Shown here: positions 32,801 through 43,356 of the stretch, one piece after another
Position numbering within the stretch: position 1 is the first letter of the stretch
How the letters are laid out: the number at the start of each line of letters is the position of its first letter
Source: Balanoglossus misakiensis
Taxonomy: Eukaryota; Hemichordata
NCBI GenBank assembly: GCA_040954595.2
Contig: CM082581.2
Span: 10,850,001 to 10,914,000, forward strand
Length of the DNA stretch: 64,000 nt
Reading direction: 5' to 3'
Position numbers and translations under genes: made by a program
The notes under the pieces: generated by a model
What the model was told of the DNA's origin: nothing
Database searches by the model: none
Seen by the model: the letters and a program-made list of their open reading frames with translations, nothing else

Positions 32801-35800
32801 AACTCATCAGATCTGCATGATTTATGCGCAAAAAAGAAACGTTAATCATGGGACAATTATTAACTAAGCGGATGTAAAAATCTATGATGCTGCGCGGACT
32901 GTGAATTGTAGATTGTTGAATATTGTAACCATGGTGATCTTGGCAAACAACTTGAGGTTGTCATGGGAACCAGTGCATCTTCCCAGGTGGTGTAAATGCG
33001 AGAATGCAAACAGCAGAAGAGGCTATGAAGAATTTTTACTCCATGCACCGCAGCCTCTTTTTAATGCAAAGAAAACAAAACAGCTTTTCATTAAAACCTT
33101 TCTGTGTACTCAGCAAGGGAAAAAAATGTATTTTTTGATGGTTTATTATGATTGTGCCTGCCTGTAATCTGATCATTGCAGAAGTTGACAATACCCAGTA
33201 GATTAAGTATAATGAAACATGATAGGTTGCAAACTGAAGTCTGTTCACTTACTAGTATTTCCTTTCAAACTGTTGTGGAAAGGTTTATTCCATATATTTC
33301 GAGGGGAGAGTGAGCAAAGTCCTCTTGTGCATGCATGTCTGAATGTATAGCTGCCCTCAGGTTCATAGAGGCCACATGGCAATGTCACCTAGATGATAAA
33401 ATGACTTGTATTGATTTTCCTCTCCTAAAAGCTGTGCTGTATTGAGTACATCCCCTGCAGTGTTGCAATACATGTTTAGAATGGGTTTAAGCTTTCAGGA
33501 CATTATACGGTCATGCAAATAATTTACCTGGTTATTCATTCTTTTCTGAGGATGACAAAAATTGGAGTTCCTGCACAAGATTGTTTTTAAGAACAAATTA
33601 TTAACCCTGTATATAAATATAAGCACTATAATAGCTGTGTGTAAATTGTCCACTTTGTTTCCAAAGCTTAAATTTTTCTAGCTATCACATACATACTACG
33701 TGGTCTGCCTCCTTCAATTGCCAAGCAATTTTTGCTTGGGCAGGAATTTCCTGTCCTCAAAAATGTTTTGGTTAGAAAACCGTGTAGTACTTAGGCCCAT
33801 CTAACCAAATCCTGCAAAATATTACCTTGTCACAGGTAACCACAGTTCAACTACTCTATAATGACCTGTTTGTAACCACACATTTGTTAACTGATAACCT
33901 TTAACTGATATTGGGGTGTGTCGTGTTGTCGGCCAAAACATGTTCGTTTGCCCAAATTTGGACAGTCCCGTCTGAGGGGTACGTAGTGCCGTAATTGTTC
34001 AAAGTTGCCGTTGTTGCCTGAAGTAGGATATTAAGGGTGCTCCATTTCCTCATCAGGCCCATGCAATAAGTTCTGACCTGAGATTAAAAGTCTGAAGTCT
34101 TTTTGAGGTTACAATAGCCACATCTGGCAATTTCTGAATAATTTCATTATCATACCCTAGCTTATATATGCCCCCAAGTCACCAATGAATGCTATTTTGT
34201 TAAAATAATGAATTAAATTTTTTATTTATACACTGATTGTGATATAATGATAATTTTGCAAAATTAATGTTCTAGTTTGTATAATTATTATTGCTGTCAA
34301 TCCCACAGTCACACCAGGTCAAGATCATTGCATTTAATCCATACATCCAGACAAAAACAGTCTATCTGTAGAAGCAATAAAACCAAGAGCTTAAGTTAAG
34401 TCATAGTTTGTACAATAAATTATATACTTAAATTACTTGGTGTCTGTGTGAATATATTCAGCACGGAATGAGTGTTAAGCTATTTGCAGTTTACGAATTC
34501 ATCCCCAAACCGAGGGTACGTGAGACAAAATCTACCATGCTTTGCCAGTTTACCTATACAGGTACATGTACCTAATTGCTCATCGATTTCATGACTCATA
34601 AATATCATGATCTGCATGACAACGGGCTGGATGACAATGCAAGGACTACGTCTGTTCTTGTTTACTGGCAGCATAAAGGCTATAAATAGATTCCCTACCT
34701 GGAGGTAGGCCCACACAAACAGCACCATAAATTTGTCACCCACATACTGATAGAGTGACATTTAGCCTGTAATTGCTTTCATGAACATCATGCAGTCAGC
34801 TTTTCCTCGAAATGTGATAAATATTTCAATGGTTCATTCCATGACCCATCATGTTTTGTTCACTGTGTACATTATTATTAACTACATTGTATGCAGCATA
34901 CCTATACACTGGGGACACTTGTGAATGATTAAAGATTGTCGACTTCAAGGTATCTTAATTGTCCATTAATTAAGCTATCCCACCAATTGCTATGGTTACT
35001 AACTTTTGCAGTTTGAAAGAATATACTACAAAGTAACTACACCCTTTTTTGTCTTTTAAAATTGTTTACTGGATTAATTCAGTGAATGATGTACAATACA
35101 AACTATTATTATTTCTCTACTAGATGATTTCAAACAATGATATATATTTTACCAATTGGCAAACATAAACCCTACAGTCCAAGAAGTGATGAGAGCTGTG
35201 ATCTTGTTTGCTGAATGAAAATTGAGTCTGGCGGGTTAATTACCGACAACATCCTATAGGCTATACTTGTCAGAGGAGGTTATCATGAACCATCTCAAGT
35301 TTAGCTACATACCACACTACATCATGGAATTACATTTCTTAAAGTAATTTACTGATAACTTCAAATGAACTTGTCTATATATACTCGTCAGTTTTTATTG
35401 TAAAATTACTAAACACCAACAGTTGGTAAAAAATCTATGTGAACATGCAATCTATTAAATAGAACATCTCACATAAAATTAATGAATGATCGTATACATG
35501 TATTTTGAAGTCACTCCAAAAATTAAAACAAAATAAATGATTGATGGTCATAAAAGCTCCCTTGGGAAAGTACCCCGGTACTTGTCAATTAAATAATATA
35601 CTTAAATCTGGTTTGACTAAGGTTTTATACTTGAAAAACTCCCAGAAAGAAAAAAAGTCCAGTGCTGTTTACAGTGATGTGTTTTGAATACCAGACAATA
35701 GCCATTGTTGCTGTATAGACATGCTCACTATCTTATTGTTGTTTGGCGGCTGTTGTTTGCTACAGTTCAGTGCAAGACTATTATGTCGCTGCCGTATCAA

Positions 35801-36514
35801 ATATATATGTTTTTGTGCAGGTCCAGTAGACGTCACACCTCCTGCAAATCGAGAAAATTCGATAATATATTTAAACAAACCATCTGCTGCTACTACGATA
35901 TGCGTACTTTATCCGCTCATTGCTGTCAGCCTTTTGATTTATGAGGATGAATGGGTGTCACCCCTTTGGCACCATAACCGCATTTCTGTTGCAGGATAAT
36001 AACCCCTTTTGGTTTGACTGAACTTTGAACCGCGCCTAAAGTGGGGCAATTGTGACAACAGAGTTGACGTTAGCATTCTCAAAACAATCCGTCACTCCAC
36101 ACAGTTAAGTGGTTTGACCACTATAGTTTGGAAGCACGTTTCTAGTGACTTTGACGTGTATATGAAGGTGTGCAATGGGCGTAATTCAAATCATTTTAGC
36201 TGCCAAATTTATATGGTGACATGTTTATATTTATTTCTAAATCTCAACAGAAATTGCTGTCAGAGAAAAATATAAAAGGACTTGGTAATGAACCTGAAGA
36301 TGTTTGAGATCAAAATTCTTAATGTTTGTCACGCACATGTTTTCACCCAATTTTTGATGTAATGAGGTCAAACATTTCAATAAAACTATTAAAATTAAAA
36401 TATGACTTAGCAGTTCAAAACAGTGAACCAATTGTGGGCTTAAACTCTGGAATAAAGCTATTATGTTTTCTATTGGAAATGGACACCTGAAAAAAGGTGA
36501 ATTGATGCCAATTA
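17833..36514. other. Gene desert
   Basis: About 18.7 kb with no recognisable coding exon on either strand. Open frames are all short (under about 130 codons), AT-rich and unlike known families. Contents noted: poly-C near 22058-22077, poly-G near 22253-22267, a (TG)n run near 28245-28263, a (TC)n run near 31330-31343, and seven octamer motifs ATGCAAAT/ATTTGCAT (19431, 19740, 19876, 29636, 30896, 31036, 33513). A degenerate repeated motif pairs 28890-28935 with 29455-29500. Distal enhancers or lncRNA could lie here but cannot be shown from sequence alone. Confidence 0.6.
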
Positions 36515-36570
36515 AAAAAAAACATTCGCACATCCCTGTGTTAACACAGGGATGTGCGAATGTTTTTTTT
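36515..36570. repeat. 56-bp perfect palindrome (hairpin)
   Basis: Two exactly complementary 28-bp arms meet at GTTAAC with no spacer (centre between 36542 and 36543). Each arm is an A or T run followed by CATTCGCACATCCCTGTG. CCAAT occurs just outside both ends (36508-36512 and about 36572-36576), which could be a short target duplication. No gene overlaps it. Confidence 0.9.
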
Positions 36571-38156
36571 CCCAATCAAAGCATTTTCCAAAGATATATA
36601 ATTCTGAAATGCACCAATTGATACATATGAATTCTGGTTTCACGTAATTTTTATGAATGATGTTTGGATTCAGATGTTAAGAGACTGATCCCTACCATGA
36701 CACTTAATTTGTAAAATTCATAACACCCAAACAAACAGGGAAGTGACACACTTTTAAGTTCATGCAGATCGACGTACCGTATGCTATTGCATTGGGATGC
36801 CAGGTTCAATTTTGCACGTATGCACTGTGAATTGAGGTTATACTTCCCTCTTGCTGACGTATGACGCGTTCGTTAACTGTTTGACCTAAATACCACCCCA
36901 TTAATTATAAACTTCAATTTGAAAACACAGATACATGCCTAATAGTGACTGTCAATAATAACTACATGTTATTATATAGAGTAAGTGTTATGTACCGGTA
37001 AATGTACTCAAATCTGTTATATTTTAATTGAACCCCTAGTGTACTGGGTGTGAAAGTTTGGCCTGTAGTGCAATATTGTGTTCCCAAGTACAATGCATAC
37101 CGGTACATGCTTGCATTTGAGGCATGTACGTTATATATACAGACCATGTATTAGTTGAAAAGATGTTTTGTTTGAGTTGAATGGTGTCAGTGTTAAAACC
37201 TCAATATTATGTAAATATTATTTATCCGGTTTAAACAATTGTGACCTTAAATCCCCAGATCATAATAAGAAACCATTTAATTGAGTAATGAAAGAGGTGA
37301 ACAATAGAGGAGAAAGGGGATAAGAAAATTTATATGAACTTGAGTTGTTGACAATAGCTGTATACCAGCATAATTCTGAGTGACACAAATGCACTACAAC
37401 CCTCGGGTGAATTGCACCATGACTTAACAGTTTTGTCCCTGGAGCTGACCTTGTATGCTGTCTGCCTGTTAAGCAAAGGCCAAGTGTATTATTGCTAGGT
37501 ATGCCCACATGGTGAGTGAGTCTCTTTTTCATCTCAGTCAAACAGCAGTCTATCTGGAGTGACACTCAAACTGGGCTTGCTCTGATCAGGTCACCTATTG
37601 TGTTTTTCAACATTGACATTTCTGGTCAGCGTAACCCCGTATTAAGCAAGCACTCAAGGCACGAGTGTCTGAATGTTAGTATCATGCGGGCAGGGCATGA
37701 CTGCTTGCAGTGGAGGGATGGGAATGCAGAAGTTCATCAATTTTTGAGTGGATGGGCTCTTTGATGACAGAGAAGGGTGCCAGAATCTAACAACGAAAAT
37801 TAAGTTTCTGCTGATTTTACAGCAAAATTATTCACTACCCTGAATAAATATATCAGAAAAGTTATAACACTTTCAAATGAAGAATCAGCTGGCAACGGTT
37901 TTGTTAAGTTCTGCTGCCCTCCTTTTAAAAATTAATTATATCCAAAAATCGGTCTTTTCATAGTGATGGGTTATCATTACTGCGATACACAATATTCCAC
38001 TCATCAAGTAGATCTTGACAAGAATATTATAAATCATATTTGGTTTTACATATTAATTTACAAATTTTAGAATCCGTTTTAAAAGCCAAAGGGAAAATAT
38101 TAGATGGTGTAACAGTCAGGAAAACAACAGGAAAATATGTTTCAATATTTTATTTT

Positions 38157-38480
38157 CATTCACTACTTTCCTCTTATTTTAATATGAAAATTATGATAGT
38201 TTTCATTTTACAGGAACTACTTTATCTCACTTACACATCACCAATGAGAGTATATTTATTTAGCATTTATTTACATATAAAATTATTATTAAGTTGGAAG
38301 TTATGTATGCAGCCTTTTTTAGTTGTACTTTCATGCACTACTTTCCTCTTACACATCACAGTATGATGTAGTATCACATCACTTTACAGGAACTACTTTC
38401 TCTGACTTGCACATCACCAATGAGAATACAGCTATTTTGCGGCAACAGTAAAATCAGCAGTATGTATGTAATAATGCAGA
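38157..38480 (+). repeat. Imperfect tandem duplication, unit about 177 bp
   Basis: CACTACTTTCCTCTT occurs near 38160 and again near 38336. Further on, ACAGGAACTACTTT followed by CACATCACCAATGAGA occurs near 38212 and 38389. The two units are diverged and differ by indels. The repeat ends just to the left of the fold-back transposon. Confidence 0.6.
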
Positions 38481-38551
38481 TAATAGTATGTTTACTGGGT
38501 TCTATAAACATGCAGCATTTTTGCACAAATTTTAATTTTAGTTACGTTATT

Positions 38552-39810
38552 ACGGTGGCCCTCTCATGTCACGCCTAAAATATTATTTTGAAAGTTAAAC
38601 TTTCAAAATTATAGACAATATCTTCTCCCATAAGTAAACTTAAGTTTTGGTGAAGGCAACTATAATTTTGACGCACACAATTTCAATTTCAGTGGAGTAA
38701 ACTTTTTAATTTTGACAGTAAAACTTTAATTTTACTTTACACAACTCTTATTTTAGAGAACAAAAGTTTAATTTCCGAAAGCCAATTTTATTTTTTCCGA
38801 GAGTAAAATTTTAAGATTTTTTTTCCAAAATAAACTTCTTACACTTTGGATAAAATATTATCTATACTACATAGAATTGTTTTATTTTCGGAAAGAAATA
38901 TTTAATTTTGTAAAACTTTTTTTTAAGTAACATTACTTTTCGCGGGTGAAAATTTTATTTTACAGATGTAAATATATTTTTATCTAATTTCTAGTTACAC
39001 AACTTATGGGGGCGCTCTTTCTATTGCTACTGACAAACTTTTTCATGGGGGCGCTATTCAGGTTTCGGCGTGCGAATTTCTTTTACATGCATGACAAAAT
39101 ATATTTTCAGAAAGCAAAATATTTTTTTCTTCGCGGCGGAAATGAAGCTATCCCACAATTCCCGTACATGAGAACGTTACAGGAGTACATAAATCCAACA
39201 AACAGATGAGATGGCTATCTATCCATAGTCTGGTTCCCTGCCCCAATCCCACCGCTGGCTGCGCTACGCTAAAGGGAAAGGGTCAGGCACGGCCTATTGT
39301 AAACATGGCTCTCATTGGTCAATACATACGAAAATTAAGTTGTTAAATTGATAAGTTGTTGTAAGATACTCATTTCCCGTTCTCTCCTTCACCTCCATGA
39401 ATGTTTATCATTCGATTTCCAACTTTACAACAAACGAAACAAAATAAACTGCCTGGATGAATCTTGACTGGCATACGGACATTGGAGGCATCCATCTTGT
39501 TTCACACCCAGGTTTCTGGGTGTGAAATCGGGCCGTACCTGACCCCTTTCCCTTTAGCGTAGCGCAGCCAGCGGTGGGATTGGGGCAGGGAACCAGACTA
39601 ATCTATCCACAGTGCAATGTTTACGGATTGTATCTACTACGGCCGGGGCAGACAAATCCGGACAATCTCGCCGCCATCGTAGACCTTTAAATGATGCTGT
39701 CGATCAAATCGAATACAAGATGTAGGGGAGTCGGTCCGTGGGAGAAATCGGCCAGGTGCGAACTCGGCTCGTAAAATAATTGAAATTAAAGTTCTTTAAA
39801 TTATGTTTCG
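38552..39810 (+). repeat. Left arm of the fold-back element (interrupted)
   Basis: Inverted match to 40305-41324, broken by the 375-bp MITE at 39226-39600. The best conserved part lies around 39000-39225 and 39601-39790, where the two arms encode almost the same 67-codon frame (39006-39209 here), differing at two residues. Confidence 0.85.
39226..39600. mobile_element. 375-bp MITE nested in the left arm
   Basis: Terminal inverted repeats of about 70 bp, nearly perfect (one indel and one substitution seen), beginning TAGTCTGGTTCCCTGCCCC at both ends. A perfect 9-bp target duplication ATCTATCCA flanks it (39217-39225 and 39601-39609). The opposite arm of the host element (near 40500-40515) holds the uninterrupted single ATCTATCCA site, so the insertion is younger than the arm duplication. 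No coding capacity. Confidence 0.92.
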
Positions 39811-40304
39811 ATTAACCGGCTGTCCCTTCCAATTTCGGGTGTTTCACGTCGAGGACGGACTGAAGCAGCTCCACGCGACCACTTTGGAAAGCTCCCCGGT
39901 GACCTCATACGCGGCAGCGCGTCCATCTACGTGATCGTTGAATTCGAGGCACGGTCCCGAGGGACCTGTCTGAGGTCATGTTTTCTAGAGCGGCTATCTA
40001 TAACTCAGCGTGGCCAGTCGGCCGCGGTGGGTTCGATAATCAGCGCGAAAGTCGACCATCATATGGAAATTGTTTGCCGTCGATGTCCAAATAAACAATA
40101 GCGTGTAAGGTGAACATGTGTGGGTGGGATCGACCATTTGACCCTAAACGGAACAGCCGGTTAATGGGAATGTTTTGTCTGCGCCCATGGTGTCCTGATT
40201 AAACGGCGGCGACTGTACCACGGTCACTCCACAAACTGCCTAGGGACAGGGACAGAGCAGCACTGTGGTTTACTGTACACGTAAAATGTGAAGCATACAC
40301 GAAA

Positions 40305-41324
40305 CATAATTTAAGGGACTTTAATTTAAACGATCCTACGAGCCAAGTTCGCACCTGGCCGATTTCTCCCACGGACCGACTCCCCTAGATCTTGTATTCG
40401 ATTTGATCGACAGCGTCATTCAAAGGTCTACGATACGTCGGCGAAATTGTCCGGATTTGTCTGCCCCGGCCGTAGTAGATACAATCCGTAAACATTGCAC
40501 TGTGGATAGATAGCCATCTCATCTGTTTGTTGGATTTATGTACTCCTGTAACGTTCTCATGTATGGGAATTGTGGGATAGCTTCATTTCCGCCGCGAAGA
40601 AAAAAATATTTTGCTTTCTGAAAATATATTTTGTCATGCATGTAAAAGAAATTCGCACGCCGAAACCTGAATTGCGCCCCCATGAAAAAGTTTGTCAGTA
40701 GCATTAGAAAGAGAGCCCCCATAAGTTGTGTTACTAGAAATCATATTAAATTTACCCCTGTAAAATAAAATTTTCACCCGGGAAAAATGATTTGTTACTT
40801 TAGAAAATATTTTTTTTTCTTAAGCAATAAAAACATTTTGTTTTAAAATGTAAAATAATTCCATCGAGTACAGATAATTTTATCTCGAGTGTTTAAAGGT
40901 TATTTAAATGTAAATTAAAATTTAACTCCGTAAAATATTTTCACCTGGGAAAAATAATTTGCAATTTTACAAAATAAACTTTTTCTTTAAAAAGTAAAAC
41001 ATTTCTTTTTGAAAAAAAATCCACGTAGTATGAATAAGTTTATCTCAAGTTGTTACTGTTTATTTTGGACAAAATAAATCTTTATTAAAATATTATTCTT
41101 GGAAAAAATAAAATTTACTTTCGAAAAATAAATTTGGTTCTCTAAAATAAAATTTGTGATAAGTAAAATTAAAGTTTTACTGTCAAAATCAAAAAGTTTT
41201 GTCCATCAAAATTAGTTGCCGCCACCAAAATTAAAGTTTACTTTTGGGGAAAAGATATTGTCTATCTAAAATTAAAGTTTAACTTTCAAAATAATAAATT
41301 GAAATTGTCGTGTAGGGGCCACGA
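40305..41324 (-). repeat. Right arm of the fold-back element (intact)
   Basis: Inverted copy of the left arm without the nested MITE. Matching starts near the shared AAACATAATTTAA segment and continues through GCACCTGGCCGATTTCTCCC to the terminal GGGGCCACGA. The twin 67-codon frame lies at 40519-40722 on the minus strand. Confidence 0.85.
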
Positions 41325-41333
41325 TACGTTATT

Positions 41334-42408
41334 CTTTTGAGTCTTTTGAACTATTGCGATCGGGTGCTTTGTGTTCATATAGTGCTTTTTTGCGGATGAC
41401 GCGAGAAACACAGATCTCGGGAAACACGAGATTCCTGGCGTAGTAAACACAATAAAAAGTGGCCTGAAATCACTTAGCCGTAGAACATCGACGGTGTTTT
41501 TGCAGAATGTGGAGACCGATCCTGAATAATTTGCAAAATGCACATGACAATGATGCACGATGGTAACCTGCCGACCAGTACAATGTCCAGTCGCCGACTG
41601 CGGTCGGGTCAAATTATGGACAATGAACTCCGACTCAACCAAATTGCGCGTACGTGCATCACTGATTGACCTCGTACGGTCCTAACCTAATTTTGCTAAC
41701 CTGTTTACACGTATCAGACGTGAGTAAACAGTAAATAACATGAATGCGATCACGAGCTCGTCTAATGCATCGAGCTTCACTATTCGCTAGTGTCTTCAGA
41801 TCAGTCGCAGTTCATGTACAGAGACGGGTGCTGATTGGTTACAAGCCGCTGTTCACGTGAAATCGCGTACTTCGAAATATCATGCCACTTGGATCGTCTG
41901 AACTATGCTGATGGGCCCGTGTTAATTATATTTTTGGGTGAACATTTTGCCCAATCTGAAACCAGCAGTTTCAAATCAAAAGTTCATCTGATTGTGAGAA
42001 ATTATTTTCGTGATGCAAACCTTAAAAAGAACAAACAAATTCACAGTTGACAATAATGGTGGTGACAAGCTACAACCCACCCGATGAAATGAAATAGTCC
42101 AGGTATGCTAATTATTTACTTCCGTCATCGCTAGCCAGAACTCCTTGTTGTCTGTATCTTCAAAACGGCAGACGCTTGGTCAATAATCGGTCGGAAAGCT
42201 GTATCGGTGATGCAATGCCAGGTCTAGTCATGAGCCCTGTCATCTCCAGGAGTACAGTGATTTGATGACGGTCATTTCGTTAGACGGGCACTGGCAAAAC
42301 GTTATGTGACACACGCTACCAAACGTTTGAAGAGTTTTTTCGGGCGATTGTTAACACCGACGACGTCAACAATATTTTCCACAGCAACAACAATCAGGAA
42401 CATCGAAG
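41334..42408. other. Upstream region of the PP1 glycogen-targeting gene
   Basis: No exon is recognised. The last few hundred bases should hold the promoter and 5' UTR of the downstream gene. A ribosomal, tRNA or repeat signature was not seen. Confidence 0.4.
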
Positions 42409-43356
42409 ATGCCTGTCGACTGCTCGTTATTTTTGCTGAGCTCAAGTCCGCCAACTCACAACTACTACATGAAAAATCCGTATGATTTCACTGGCTTGAA
42501 ATCACGCCTCAACGATGTCGCCTCCAGACCAGCCTCGCTGCGGTCGTGTTTGAGTTCAGAATTCGAAAAGGGAGAAAATGTCATGAATTCACTCGTTGAT
42601 GAATCCATCGAAGCCAGTCCCGCTCCACCTTCACCGCCGGCCAGCACGAAATCGAAAATCAAGAAGAGAGTTTCGTTCGCCGACAGCAGAGGGTTTTCCT
42701 TGACGTCGGTACGTATAATGCAAGAACCGAGCCACATGCCCCCAGCTCTCAACATCCAAGCAATCGGTGACCTGATCCGCGACGAAACCCCCGAACAGTC
42801 ATCATTGGCTACCAACTTCATCATCGATTTTGAACAGCCAGCATCGAACTATCTTGAGTTCAGAGACAGGTTGGAAAGGGAAAACGTGAGTCTCGAAAAC
42901 GTTATCATCAAAGACTCGAATACTATCATGGGCACCGTGAAGGTACGTAACATAGCCTTCGAGAAATGTGTGAAAATCAGAATGTCACCCGATGGCTGGG
43001 CAACACACAAGGACATCCTGGCAATTTATTCGCCACCCAGCTATGCGTTTGGACTGGTGAACGGCACGACCCCAGAAAAATATGACACGTTCTCATTCGA
43101 GTTCGAGATCTCCCCAAATTCAAATACAAAGAAGATTGAATTCTGTGTCTGCTTCGAAGCCAGTGGACAGAGTTACTGGGACAGCAACAACGGGAACAAC
43201 TACAAAGTCGTGTCGGAAGAATGGAAAACTGTATCACAACAAGAGCAGTTGCAAGACGATTATCGACACCTCCGAACGAGTTCAAATATCGAGTGGAGCG
43301 GGTTCTCGTACTGGAAGTCTACCACGGTGGGAGAATCGGATTTGCCGTATTGGTAA
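42409..43356 (+). CDS. Protein phosphatase 1 glycogen-targeting subunit (PPP1R3 family)
   Basis: Single-exon frame of 315 aa. It holds the PP1-docking RVxF motif, RVSF at residues 87-90 in KIKKRVSFAD, placed as in PPP1R3B/C/D. A CBM21 carbohydrate-binding domain follows at about 139-260: LENVIIKDSNTIMGTVKVRN, then VKIRMSPDGWATH, FEFEISPN, and SYWDSNNGNNYKV, which carries the W.NN.G.NY glycogen-binding signature. The protein tethers the PP1 catalytic subunit to glycogen, where it activates glycogen synthase and inactivates phosphorylase. The lack of introns matches vertebrate PPP1R3B, C, D and G. The first 80 residues are Ser/Pro-rich. The C-terminal tail (WSGFSYWKST to PYW) resembles the R3B/C tail. 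Which paralogue it represents cannot be said; it may predate their split. The ATG follows CGAAG, with an in-frame upstream stop not checked. Confidence 0.93.
   Translation: MPVDCSLFLLSSSPPTHNYYMKNPYDFTGLKSRLNDVASRPASLRSCLSSEFEKGENVMNSLVDESIEASPAPPSPPASTKSKIKKRVSFADSRGFSLTSVRIMQEPSHMPPALNIQAIGDLIRDETPEQSSLATNFIIDFEQPASNYLEFRDRLERENVSLENVIIKDSNTIMGTVKVRNIAFEKCVKIRMSPDGWATHKDILAIYSPPSYAFGLVNGTTPEKYDTFSFEFEISPNSNTKKIEFCVCFEASGQSYWDSNNGNNYKVVSEEWKTVSQQEQLQDDYRHLRTSSNIEWSGFSYWKSTTVGESDLPYW

Larger units (their letters stand above)
38552..41324. mobile_element. Fold-back DNA transposon with about 1-kb inverted arms
   Basis: A 2773-bp element whose two halves are inverted copies. The left end begins ACGGTGGCCCTC and the right end ends GGGGCCACGA, near mirror images. 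A perfect 9-bp direct repeat, TACGTTATT, flanks it (38543-38551 and 41325-41333). The outer about 450 bp of each arm are made of AT-rich runs such as AAACTTTAATTTT. The inner arms are GC-richer and better conserved. A unique spacer of about 0.5 kb (about 39811-40304) separates the arms. No transposase is visible, so it is nonautonomous. The 9-bp duplication fits Mutator-like elements, and the architecture resembles Foldback/Galileo elements; the superfamily is not settled. Confidence 0.85.

Noticed and set aside
39006-40722. Twin 67-codon frames in opposite orientation
   Set aside because: Present in both arms because the arms are inverted copies; no similarity to a known domain, so not called as genes.
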